61,072 nt of DNA from Flavobacteriia bacterium. GTDB lineage: Bacteria > Bacteroidota > Bacteroidia > Flavobacteriales_D > Crocinitomicaceae. Below, in pieces: positions 36,529 to 43,534 of the stretch (positions are counted from its first letter, which is position 1; each line of letters opens with the position of its first letter). Position numbers and translations under genes: made by a program. Location: assembly GCA_947463445.1 (NCBI GenBank), contig CANHRS010000008.1, forward strand, positions 1 to 61,072, given 5' to 3'. The notes beneath the pieces were generated by a model. That model was not told the DNA's origin, did no database searches, and worked only from the letters and a program-made list of their open reading frames with translations.

Positions 36529-37080
36529 TTAGTTTTTAATACAATCTACTTGTAAGTCTTTATTTCTCCATTGTATCCAAAATTCTTGGAGGCCTTCAGG
36601 TGTAGTTTTTAGTTGGCTTATATCCAATGAATCTCCGGAGAGTAATACTTTGTTTAAGCGCTCTTTTCGTTTGGTTATAGCCGGGTAGTGGTTCCATCCA
36701 CCAGCATGATCGAAAGAAGTATAAGCAGCGCATTTCGTTGACACGCGCGTAAATGGAATAACAAGTTCGTAGGTTACCTTACCTGTCCCCATACCTTTGG
36801 TAGACATTTGGATGTTTTCAAAATCTACTTTACTAAATTTTTCAGTTTGATAAAGTTCTTTGAGTTTATCTCCAACTGCTTTGGACATTTTATTGGAAAA
36901 TTGGTGTGCGATATCGGATCCATTTATAACTTCTTGACCACTATATTTTCCGAAGCAAGAACCGTCGGTACAAGTGATGTGGTGCTTGGATTCTTCCTGT
37001 TGTTTTGAAGTGTTATGGTTTGTTTTACACGTGGAACTTGCAAGAACTAACAAAAGTAGTATGAAGAAGAAAGATTTCAT
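36529..37080 (-). CDS. Putative lipoprotein, unknown family
   Basis: 183 residues. The signal peptide ends in a slightly unusual lipobox (SSTC, Cys18). Four further Cys in the mature part (CTDGSC, KCAAYT, DCIKN) may form disulfides. The segment KVTYELVIPFTRVSTKCAAY looks like a beta sheet and SFDHAGGWNHYP is a His/Trp-rich loop. Unrecognised. It is the first gene of a pair with the CDGSH-bearing protein. Confidence 0.7.
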   Translation of the reverse strand: MKSFFFILLLLVLASSTCKTNHNTSKQQEESKHHITCTDGSCFGKYSGQEVINGSDIAHQFSNKMSKAVGDKLKELYQTEKFSKVDFENIQMSTKGMGTGKVTYELVIPFTRVSTKCAAYTSFDHAGGWNHYPAITKRKERLNKVLLSGDSLDISQLKTTPEGLQEFWIQWRNKDLQVDCIKN

Positions 37081-37292
37081 GTGGTAAAATTACGAGAAAT
37101 ATTTTTTTAGAGCAGATACCTAGATTGCCAATTTTGGGTTATAGGAAAATAGTCAACCAATCGATCTTTCTTTCAGCTTTAGTAAAATTATTATAAAGAG
37201 AAGATGCAATATATACTAAAGTATTTATACGATTGTTTATGTTAATTTTGTTTCGTTTTTTGTACATAGAGACATTGACATTGCATCTTTAG

Positions 37293-37913
37293 TTACTTTT
37301 TTCTTCCTACAAAACGAATTACGGATCCAGTTCCGTTATGGTATTCTCCTTCTTGAAGGTCTATGACTTCTTCATTTAACATCATCCATTCGTAGTTCGG
37401 GAAATCCTGTTGGATTTCTTCTATGGAGAACAACATTTGGAGGTCTTTTGGTCCACCTACATTCGGGTTTGCCGTTACATATTCTAAATGTTTTTTACTA
37501 AATGCTTCAAATAGAATAGTTCCGCCAGATTTAAGGAGTTTATCTAATTGTTGGTGATAATTGGATTTAATAGCAGCTGGAAAATGTGCATAAATCAGGG
37601 CGATTGCATCAAATTGATTCGGGATGAAATCTAATTCTGCAAGTTGTCCAATTTGGTAATCTAGTGTAACCTGGGTTTTCGACGCTAGAGAAAGTGCTTT
37701 TTTCTTACCTACTTGACTAATATCGAAAGCGGAAACCTCCCAACCATTTTTTGCAGCAAATACCGCATTTCTACCTTCCCCTTCTGCAGCAAATAGTATT
37801 TTCCCTGGTTCGAGCAAGGCAATTTGTGTTTTTAAAAAATTATTTGGTTCGGTTCCATAAGCGAATTCGACTTTTCCAAATCGATCGTCCCAAACTTTTG
37901 TCCAGTTATCCAT
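37293..37913 (-). CDS. SAM-dependent methyltransferase, TehB/thiopurine-like class I
   Basis: 206 residues. Motif I is [20 protein letters not shown], with the acidic residue at the end of strand 2 in [27 protein letters not shown] follows as motif IV and [12 protein letters not shown] as the post-IV motif. The start [20 protein letters not shown] is typical of this group. The substrate is unknown (tellurite, thiols or a small molecule). Isolated gene. Confidence 0.88.
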   Translation of the reverse strand: MDNWTKVWDDRFGKVEFAYGTEPNNFLKTQIALLEPGKILFAAEGEGRNAVFAAKNGWEVSAFDISQVGKKKALSLASKTQVTLDYQIGQLAELDFIPNQFDAIALIYAHFPAAIKSNYHQQLDKLLKSGGTILFEAFSKKHLEYVTANPNVGGPKDLQMLFSIEEIQQDFPNYEWMMLNEEVIDLQEGEYHNGTGSVIRFVGRKK

Positions 37914-37958
37914 ATTATTTCTGATTGAGGTTGTTTTTAAGTGCTGAAATTAATTCTT

Positions 37959-38321
37959 TTATTTCCGTAAAATCTTATCCAACGTTCTTCCTTTCGCTAA
38001 TTCATCCACTAATTTGTCTAAATATCTCACTTTTTGGGTTAGGGGATTGCTGATTTCTTCCACGCGATATCCACAAATAACTCCAGTGATTAGAGACGCG
38101 TTAGGATGTAGATTTGCTTGTTTAAAAAATGTTTCAAAAGTAACTTTTTCAGTGATGAGTTGTTCAATCTTGGTTGTTTCGAAACCAGTAAGCCAGGTAA
38201 TCACTTGATTTAAATCATCTTGTGTACGCCCTTTCCGAACTACTTTGTTGAGATATAAAGGATATACCGTAGCGAAAAGCATCGTAGCGAAACGTTGGTT
38301 TTGTAGTTCTATATTATGCAT
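37959..38321 (-). CDS. DUF2200 family protein
   Basis: 120 residues, the usual size. The motif VYPLYLNKVVRKGRTQDDLN followed by VITWLTGF identifies DUF2200. The family is widespread, cytosolic and uncharacterised. It lies 45 bases upstream of the methyltransferase gene on the same strand and could share its transcript. Confidence 0.88.
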   Translation of the reverse strand: MHNIELQNQRFATMLFATVYPLYLNKVVRKGRTQDDLNQVITWLTGFETTKIEQLITEKVTFETFFKQANLHPNASLITGVICGYRVEEISNPLTQKVRYLDKLVDELAKGRTLDKILRK

Positions 38322-38418
38322 GGATTTTACCTATTATTTTCAGTTTAAATTAAGTAAATTCTTGAAATTGGAAAGTCTCTAATTATCCTTAATTATATAA
38401 CGCACATTGAAATTTCGT

Positions 38419-39114
38419 TTAACAAATTAGTAATAAGCGTTTTCTTCCACTAGTTTCCTTCGGAGCACGATGCACACATGGCAAGACCTTACTTTCCGGA
38501 TGGTCCACTGCTATGCGCCATAGATGTCCACTGCCAGCACGAATAATAGTTGCTTCTTCTAAAGCTTGATAATGTAAGTCAAAGAAATGTTCGCTTACAA
38601 ACGCATCAAAATCTATTGCCTCTCCAACGTATGCTTTTTCTATTTTTTCACGAATGTCAGGAACCTGAATCTTTTGAATCGCATCTTCATTTGAAATGAG
38701 TTCGCTCGCATCCCCGTAATAGGTACATAAAAACGTATCCGTCGCAATTGGTGAACGATCTATATGAAAGGAATACACATCCGTCGGAAAAAAAGGATGT
38801 TCGTCTGCTTCGTAATTGGCAATAATATTCAAAATAGGGGAGGCTCCGAGTTCCGAAAGTAACTTAAAATCTGAAAGTATCGTTTCTCTTGCAACTTTCC
38901 CCGCTTCACTTAATTCCAACGCTAAAAGGTCCTCTTCATCTATTTCTAGCATAGTTCCTTCAAAGGCAATCGCGTTGACAATTTCCTCAAAATCGCCCTC
39001 CAATTCCCGCGACCAACTGATAGCGTTGGTAGTTCCTTGAAATGGGGTAGATATCAAATCTTGGAAGTTGTTGACGTGAACTAAGTTTGACGATTTAGGA
39101 AAGGATTTTGTCAT
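38419..39114 (-). CDS. Uncharacterised protein with FHIDRSP motif
   Basis: 231 residues. It contains a H-x-D motif (SFHIDRSPIATDTFLCTYYG) and a distal His pair (SGHLWRIAVDHPES, PCVHRAP), an arrangement reminiscent of metal-binding double-stranded beta-helix enzymes or the DUF1826 family. I cannot assign it with certainty. The basic C-terminus reads GRKRLLLIC. Its upstream region holds one copy of the long palindrome that also flanks the DUF4143 ATPase gene. Confidence 0.65.
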   Translation of the reverse strand: MTKSFPKSSNLVHVNNFQDLISTPFQGTTNAISWSRELEGDFEEIVNAIAFEGTMLEIDEEDLLALELSEAGKVARETILSDFKLLSELGASPILNIIANYEADEHPFFPTDVYSFHIDRSPIATDTFLCTYYGDASELISNEDAIQKIQVPDIREKIEKAYVGEAIDFDAFVSEHFFDLHYQALEEATIIRAGSGHLWRIAVDHPESKVLPCVHRAPKETSGRKRLLLIC

Positions 39115-39137
39115 TAGAAATAAATGGTTTATTATTA

Positions 39138-39176
39138 AATCATTAAAACATGTAATTTTTGCAAGTTTTAATGATT
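39138..39176. repeat. Long palindrome, left copy
   Basis: Arms AATCATTAAAACATG and CAAGTTTTAATGATT (one mismatch) around spacer TAATTTTTG. It lies 22 bases beyond the ATPase stop codon and 24 bases upstream of the gene starting at 39114. Confidence 0.9.
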
Positions 39177-39197
39177 AATGGTTTAAGTTGTTGATTT

Positions 39198-40430
39198 TTA
39201 AATATTTTCAAGAAGCCAGTTGTATACGTTAAGGTGTTTTATTCCGCTTCTGTTTTGTGTGAATGAATCAGTTGTTAGAAGGTATTTAGGATAATTGTCA
39301 TTAATTTTTTCTAAAGCACTATATTCACGTTCGAGTGTACTTTCTTCGGAAATCTGCCAAGCTACTTGATAATATTCAATTTCTCCTGCCGGAGTTTTAC
39401 AAACAAAGTCAACTTCACTACTTCGTGTGGTACCAGTCCAGATTTTATTTCCTCTACGAAGTAGTTCTAAGTATACTATATTTTCGAGGATATGCCCCCT
39501 GTCTGTGGTTCTGTCTTTACCTACCAAAATGTTAAGCAATCCAACGTCTACGAGGTAGTATTTTTCTTGCGTTGCTAATTGTTTTTTGCCTTTCAAATCA
39601 AAACGATGCACCTTATAAAAAATAAAACTTCCTACTAAATATTCGATATATCTTTCTACAGTTGTATTATGTAATTTTTTTCCGTCTTGAATAAGTGATT
39701 TTGCGATATTCGTTGGAGAAACTGGACTTCCAATATGAGAACTTATAAATTTTGTAATATTTCCAAATGCGCGTTTATCGTTGATTTGATGACGTTGCGA
39801 AATATCTTTTTCAATAATGGTAGTGTAAATTGCCTCCAAATATTCGTATATCATTTCAAAACCGCCATCGCGTAAGTCTACACCTTTTGGTAAAGAAGTT
39901 TCATTCACATAGTCAAAAAAAAGTGCTTCAAAATTTAGGTATTTATTGTTCGATTCAATTTTGCGTGCACTTAAATATTCTTTAAATGAAAATGGTAAAA
40001 TGGAAATTTCGATATAACGACCACTAAGTAATGTTGCTAATTCACTCGATAGTAAAAATGCATTTGAACCTGTTATATATACATCGATAGTTGGTTTAAC
40101 AAATAATCCATCGACTAATCGTTCAAATTCTGCTACATTTTGAATTTCATCTAAAAAAACATAACTAGGTATTGATAAATCTAATTGACTTGTAATGAAT
40201 GCGTATAAAGCATCTAAATCATTCAAATAGTTACGAAGTTCAAAATCTTCAAAATTTAAAAACACAATTTGAGAAGTGTCAATTCCTAAGTGAATTAATT
40301 CATTTCGATAGAGTTCAAACAAGGTACTTTTACCACTTCTTCTCAGACCACTTACTACTTTGATAAGATCTTTGTCTTTGTAAGCTAGTAACTTGTTAAT
40401 GTAATTAGTACGGGATGTATAATTTCTCAT
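39198..40430 (-). CDS. AAA ATPase with DUF4143 C-terminal domain
   Basis: 410 residues. Walker A is GLRRSGKSTLF and Walker B SYVFLDEIQN, followed by the sensor segment DVYITGSNAFLLS; the DUF4143 domain in the last third includes a nuclease-like EVDFVCK segment (SSEVDFVCKTPAGEIEYYQV). This family (AAA_14 + DUF4143) is abundant and often multicopy in Bacteroidota, with unknown function; suggestions include defence or toxin-like roles. The gene is bracketed tightly by two copies of the same palindrome (17 bases before its ATG, 22 after its stop). TAACTTTG lies 4 bases before the ATG, so its mRNA may be leaderless. Confidence 0.92.
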   Translation of the reverse strand: MRNYTSRTNYINKLLAYKDKDLIKVVSGLRRSGKSTLFELYRNELIHLGIDTSQIVFLNFEDFELRNYLNDLDALYAFITSQLDLSIPSYVFLDEIQNVAEFERLVDGLFVKPTIDVYITGSNAFLLSSELATLLSGRYIEISILPFSFKEYLSARKIESNNKYLNFEALFFDYVNETSLPKGVDLRDGGFEMIYEYLEAIYTTIIEKDISQRHQINDKRAFGNITKFISSHIGSPVSPTNIAKSLIQDGKKLHNTTVERYIEYLVGSFIFYKVHRFDLKGKKQLATQEKYYLVDVGLLNILVGKDRTTDRGHILENIVYLELLRRGNKIWTGTTRSSEVDFVCKTPAGEIEYYQVAWQISEESTLEREYSALEKINDNYPKYLLTTDSFTQNRSGIKHLNVYNWLLENI

Positions 40431-40434
40431 ACTA

Positions 40435-40442
40435 CAAAGTTA
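40435..40442 (-). promoter_or_regulatory. -7 box TAACTTTG directly before the ATPase start codon
   Basis: A perfect TAnnTTTG match ending 4 bases before the ATG. Transcription would begin at or next to the start codon. The -33 region falls inside the palindrome arm at 40447-40463, so a protein bound there could block the promoter. Confidence 0.6.
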
Positions 40443-40446
40443 CTAC

Positions 40447-40489
40447 TAAATCATTAAAACTTGTAATTTTTGCAAGTTTTAATGATTTA
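40447..40489. repeat. Long palindrome, right copy (operator-like)
   Basis: Perfect 17-bp arms TAAATCATTAAAACTTG / CAAGTTTTAATGATTTA with spacer TAATTTTTG. It differs from the left copy by one base in the arm core, and its symmetry extends farther. Confidence 0.95.
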
Positions 40490-40579
40490 AGGGTAAGCTA
40501 TTGTTTTTTAAGTGTTTTTATTTGCGATAAAGTACAAGATTACAATTCTAACTCAGCAGGGTGCTTTAGGCTATAAGAA

Positions 40580-41038
40580 TTAGGTATGCTGTATTTCAGT
40601 AGTGTTATTCAATTGATTTAATATCTGTAATCGAGTTTTAATGCATTGACTACCTCCGTAATATTTTTCAAGAACTTTTGAGAAAATATCAATATCGTTT
40701 TGGACTAAATCAAACAATGTCATACAAGATTTCATTTTAAGATAATCTGGTTCTCCAAGTATCTCAAATGCAGTTTTACCTTCTAATATGAAAAATGCAG
40801 TAGTAATTTCGATAAGCCTTTGACCAAGAATTGGATGTTTGAAATACATGGAAGCCTCCTCAATACAAGTAATTGCATATTTTTGCGATGTTAAACTAAA
40901 AGCTAACCCTTTATATTGTGGAAATATGTACCACATCCAATGACTTGTTTTATTTCCCCTTTTTATTTCATTTAAAGCCCTTTCATAGGTTTTTTCTTGT
41001 GCTGCTACAAACCTATTTAATTTAAACTTGTCTGTCAT
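40580..41038 (-). CDS. DUF1810 family protein
   Basis: 152 residues, normal for the family. The signature is FVAAQEKTYERALNEIKRGN, followed by SHWMWYIFPQYKGL and later ILGQRLIEIT. DUF1810 proteins are small, cytosolic and uncharacterised. The gene lies between the palindrome-flanked ATPase and an attC-like element, in a stretch of single-gene accessory units on the minus strand. Confidence 0.9.
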   Translation of the reverse strand: MTDKFKLNRFVAAQEKTYERALNEIKRGNKTSHWMWYIFPQYKGLAFSLTSQKYAITCIEEASMYFKHPILGQRLIEITTAFFILEGKTAFEILGEPDYLKMKSCMTLFDLVQNDIDIFSKVLEKYYGGSQCIKTRLQILNQLNNTTEIQHT

Positions 41039-41068
41039 GATTTATAAATAATTTTTTTAGGATTGGTG

Positions 41069-41199
41069 ATAACATTTTGCAGCTTGTCGAAGTGACGGAC
41101 TTTGAAGCACTTACTTTCAATTTAGCACTAAACTTCATTTGAAAACCGAATGTTCAATTTAGCACTGAACACGCCATTTTGCCAAACTGCTGTTATGCC
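41069..41199 (-). repeat. attC-like imperfect inverted repeat
   Basis: 131 bases. The end sequences are ATAACATTTTGCAGCTTGTC (41069-41088) and, on the other strand, GGCATAACAGCAGTTTGGC (41199-41181). They pair as ATAACA...GCAG(C/T)TTG(T/G)C with a 4-base bulge. Inside, CAATTTAGCACT(A/G)AAC occurs twice. The outer ends resemble R boxes of integron cassette sites (GCATAAC ... GTTAT) but do not match RYYYAAC/GTTRRRY exactly. Confidence 0.6.
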
Positions 41200-41209
41200 T
41201 TCGCCCTTT

Positions 41210-43282
41210 TTAGTCAGCATATTTTATAGTCAATTCGTCTTCTAATCCGAGAATTGTCAAAGCCTCTTTAATTCTGTCAAATTTTGTAGAATTAACAATA
41301 TTGGTGTAAAGGTAATAAGTGTCGTTTAACTTTTCATAATCTCTTTCAAGTCGTTCAATATTGACATCGTTAACCAACATTATTCTTTCACGAAGTCCAG
41401 TTGTGAAAAATAATTCAGATGACAATTCAAATAGTTGTTTGAAGATAGAAACATAAAAATCTTTTGCAGAAGATACGCTCGTTCGTTGCTCTAACAAAAC
41501 ATAATATTCTATTTTCTTTCCGCCTGGGTCTTCCGCTTCAAATATATTTAATTCGTTATTTTCTTGTGTATTTTCTATTTGAATATCCGGATATTGCCAA
41601 ATATTCAAAAATCTTTCTGCGATTACTTTTGAACGGCTTTCAATTTCTATTTTGTTCCAGTTTTCTTTATCTTTTATATCTCTGTTGAGCCACAAACGGC
41701 TGAATTTGTAACCTTGTTCTTTGCCGTCTTCATTCATCATTTGTTTATCAGTAAAATACTTGTTGCCAAGTTTACCATTGTTGCCAGATAAAGTCAAATT
41801 GCCTATCGTATTTAGGTAAGTTTCTTTGATGAAGTTATATTCTTCATTACCCAATTCAAGTTTCCATTTAGGATCGGGATTTTGAGGAAAAATGTGTTCA
41901 ATGGTTATGTCTGAATTCCCCTCTATAACGACTGGTTCGTTGTTTTGATAATTTTCAAGTCTTTCAAGTAAATAGGTTCTATTTTTAGATTTAATGTTGT
42001 AAACGTCTTTTTCTTTAAGTGCATTTATAGTTTCTGTATCTCTTGGAAAACGTTGAACTCCAGCACGCAATAGAAGAGATTTTTGAATTGAAAAAAGATA
42101 ATTGTTTTGTTCAACTTTGTCATATAAAGACATAAATATCTTATTCAAAGCATTAGTTGGTAATCCAACAATAAAACGTCTAAATGAAAACGATTGAATA
42201 AGTGTTAAAATAGAAATGAAAGTTTGCTTTTCAATAACTTCATTTGAATAATCTTCATACACCTTCATCAAGAAAGGAAATGCAACATTTATTTCAAGCT
42301 TGTTAATAAATTCAAGTTGTTGTCTGACTGCTTTATCTTCTTCATTTTTCGGATTTACAAGTTTATTGTAAAATTTGCTTAACGATTTTATTTCAGAAAG
42401 ATTTTTTTCCAATACATCAACTGTTTCAGTTGGAAAGTTTTCTTTGAATGTTACATAAACATTAGATTTGTTTGGAATTTCTTTGTTTTTTAACGTCAAG
42501 AAATCACGGATGAAATCAGAAACTTTTGTTTGGTTAAGCATTTCGTCTTTTGCATTTTTCTCAATTACTTCCCAATAGTTTTTGTAAATTTTCTCTTGGT
42601 TTGTCCTCGACAAACCCATCAAAATATAGTTTCTGATTAGGTCGGCTTGCGACAATTCTAAACCTGTTGAGTTTAGGCTTTCAAAAATTCTTTGCGGATT
42701 GTCTCTTTGTCTGTCAAGAGCAATATCAATAAAAATAAGTTTTGATAAACCTCGTTGAATTATTTCGTAATTGTCAGCATTGATTGAGCTTTTAAAGAAA
42801 TTGAAGTTTTCAATAATTTTTGAATATCCTTTAAATTCTTCTCCGTTTTGTGAATTTAATATATAGTGTAATGCTTCTTTGTTGTTTTCTGTCGGTTTAA
42901 GTTTTAATTTTTCTGTTTCAGGTGCAAACTCGTTTATCAAATATGTTTTATGAATTCTATTCACTAACATTTGGTTGTCAAGTTGTTGAGCAAGTCTATA
43001 AAGTGTAATGTAAATAAGTGTTATTGTTGTTAAGCGTTGTTGTCCGTCAATAATTGTTAATTCAGTCAAGCCCGATGCTGTATATACATCATCGTGTACA
43101 TAAACGATACTGCCGATAAAGTGAGCGTTGATATTGTCGCTTTTACCAGTTTCGATAATGTCATTCAAAAGTTGACTGCATTGTGTCAAAGTCCAATCAT
43201 AGTTTCTTTGATAGACAGGTATAGCAAATGTTGTTTCATTTGACGCTAAAAATTTATCTACTTTCGTTTCGTTTGCTTTCAT
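41210..43282 (-). CDS. DUF262/DUF1524 protein, GmrSD-type restriction nuclease-like
   Basis: 690 residues. The N-terminal DUF262 domain has IPVYQRNYDWTLTQC and IIDGQQRLTTITLIY, the nucleotide-binding/ParB-like DGQQR motif. The C-terminal DUF1524 domain has the HNH-type motif TIEHIFPQNPDPKW and later IGNLTLSGNNGKLGN. In single-chain GmrSD enzymes these halves recognise and cut modified phage DNA using NTP. An extra 100-residue tail follows. The gene is alone and bounded by complementary ends (41193-41207, 43325-43338), with an attC-like structure after its stop, which suggests transfer as a cassette. Confidence 0.9.
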   Translation of the reverse strand: MKANETKVDKFLASNETTFAIPVYQRNYDWTLTQCSQLLNDIIETGKSDNINAHFIGSIVYVHDDVYTASGLTELTIIDGQQRLTTITLIYITLYRLAQQLDNQMLVNRIHKTYLINEFAPETEKLKLKPTENNKEALHYILNSQNGEEFKGYSKIIENFNFFKSSINADNYEIIQRGLSKLIFIDIALDRQRDNPQRIFESLNSTGLELSQADLIRNYILMGLSRTNQEKIYKNYWEVIEKNAKDEMLNQTKVSDFIRDFLTLKNKEIPNKSNVYVTFKENFPTETVDVLEKNLSEIKSLSKFYNKLVNPKNEEDKAVRQQLEFINKLEINVAFPFLMKVYEDYSNEVIEKQTFISILTLIQSFSFRRFIVGLPTNALNKIFMSLYDKVEQNNYLFSIQKSLLLRAGVQRFPRDTETINALKEKDVYNIKSKNRTYLLERLENYQNNEPVVIEGNSDITIEHIFPQNPDPKWKLELGNEEYNFIKETYLNTIGNLTLSGNNGKLGNKYFTDKQMMNEDGKEQGYKFSRLWLNRDIKDKENWNKIEIESRSKVIAERFLNIWQYPDIQIENTQENNELNIFEAEDPGGKKIEYYVLLEQRTSVSSAKDFYVSIFKQLFELSSELFFTTGLRERIMLVNDVNIERLERDYEKLNDTYYLYTNIVNSTKFDRIKEALTILGLEDELTIKYAD

Positions 43283-43324
43283 ATTTTATTTCTGTTTGTC
43301 ATTATGTTTACGGCCGCTCATAGG

Positions 43325-43338
43325 GTGAGGCATAACTT
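43325..43338 (-). repeat. Boundary sequence complementary to the 3' end of the DUF262 unit
   Basis: On the minus strand GTTATGCCTCACCC. The other end (41207-41193, minus strand) reads GGGCGAAGGCATAAC, its near-perfect reverse complement. Together they frame the DUF262 gene. Confidence 0.65.
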
Positions 43339-43440
43339 ATATATAACCCTGATACATTCAATTTTTATCAGGCAAATCCCTCAAATTTGGAAAGCTTTGC
43401 CTAAGATCAATCAGGTTTTCTAATTTTTTAATTATTTCAC

Positions 43441-43470
43441 ACCGGTTCCTGAGGTTATCGAAGGACCGGT
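43441..43470. repeat. Dispersed palindrome with CTGAG/CGAAGG core, copy 2
   Basis: ACCGGTTCCT and AGGACCGGT arms around GAGGTTATCGA. It is followed by TTCCTATCGGGATG, similar to part of the hairpin at 20786-20803. Confidence 0.75.
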
Positions 43471-43500
43471 TCCTATCGGGATGATTAATGCTTTACCCTA

Positions 43501-43534
43501 CGCGTCACTTCGTCACTTCCGTCACTCGTCACTT
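43501..43534. repeat. Heptamer array (GTCACTT/GTCACTC type) over the M3 peptidase stop codon
   Basis: GCGTCACTT, CGTCACTTC, CGTCACTC and GTCACTT run in tandem. The TGA stop of the minus-strand M3 peptidase gene (43529-43531) lies inside the last unit. Confidence 0.75.
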
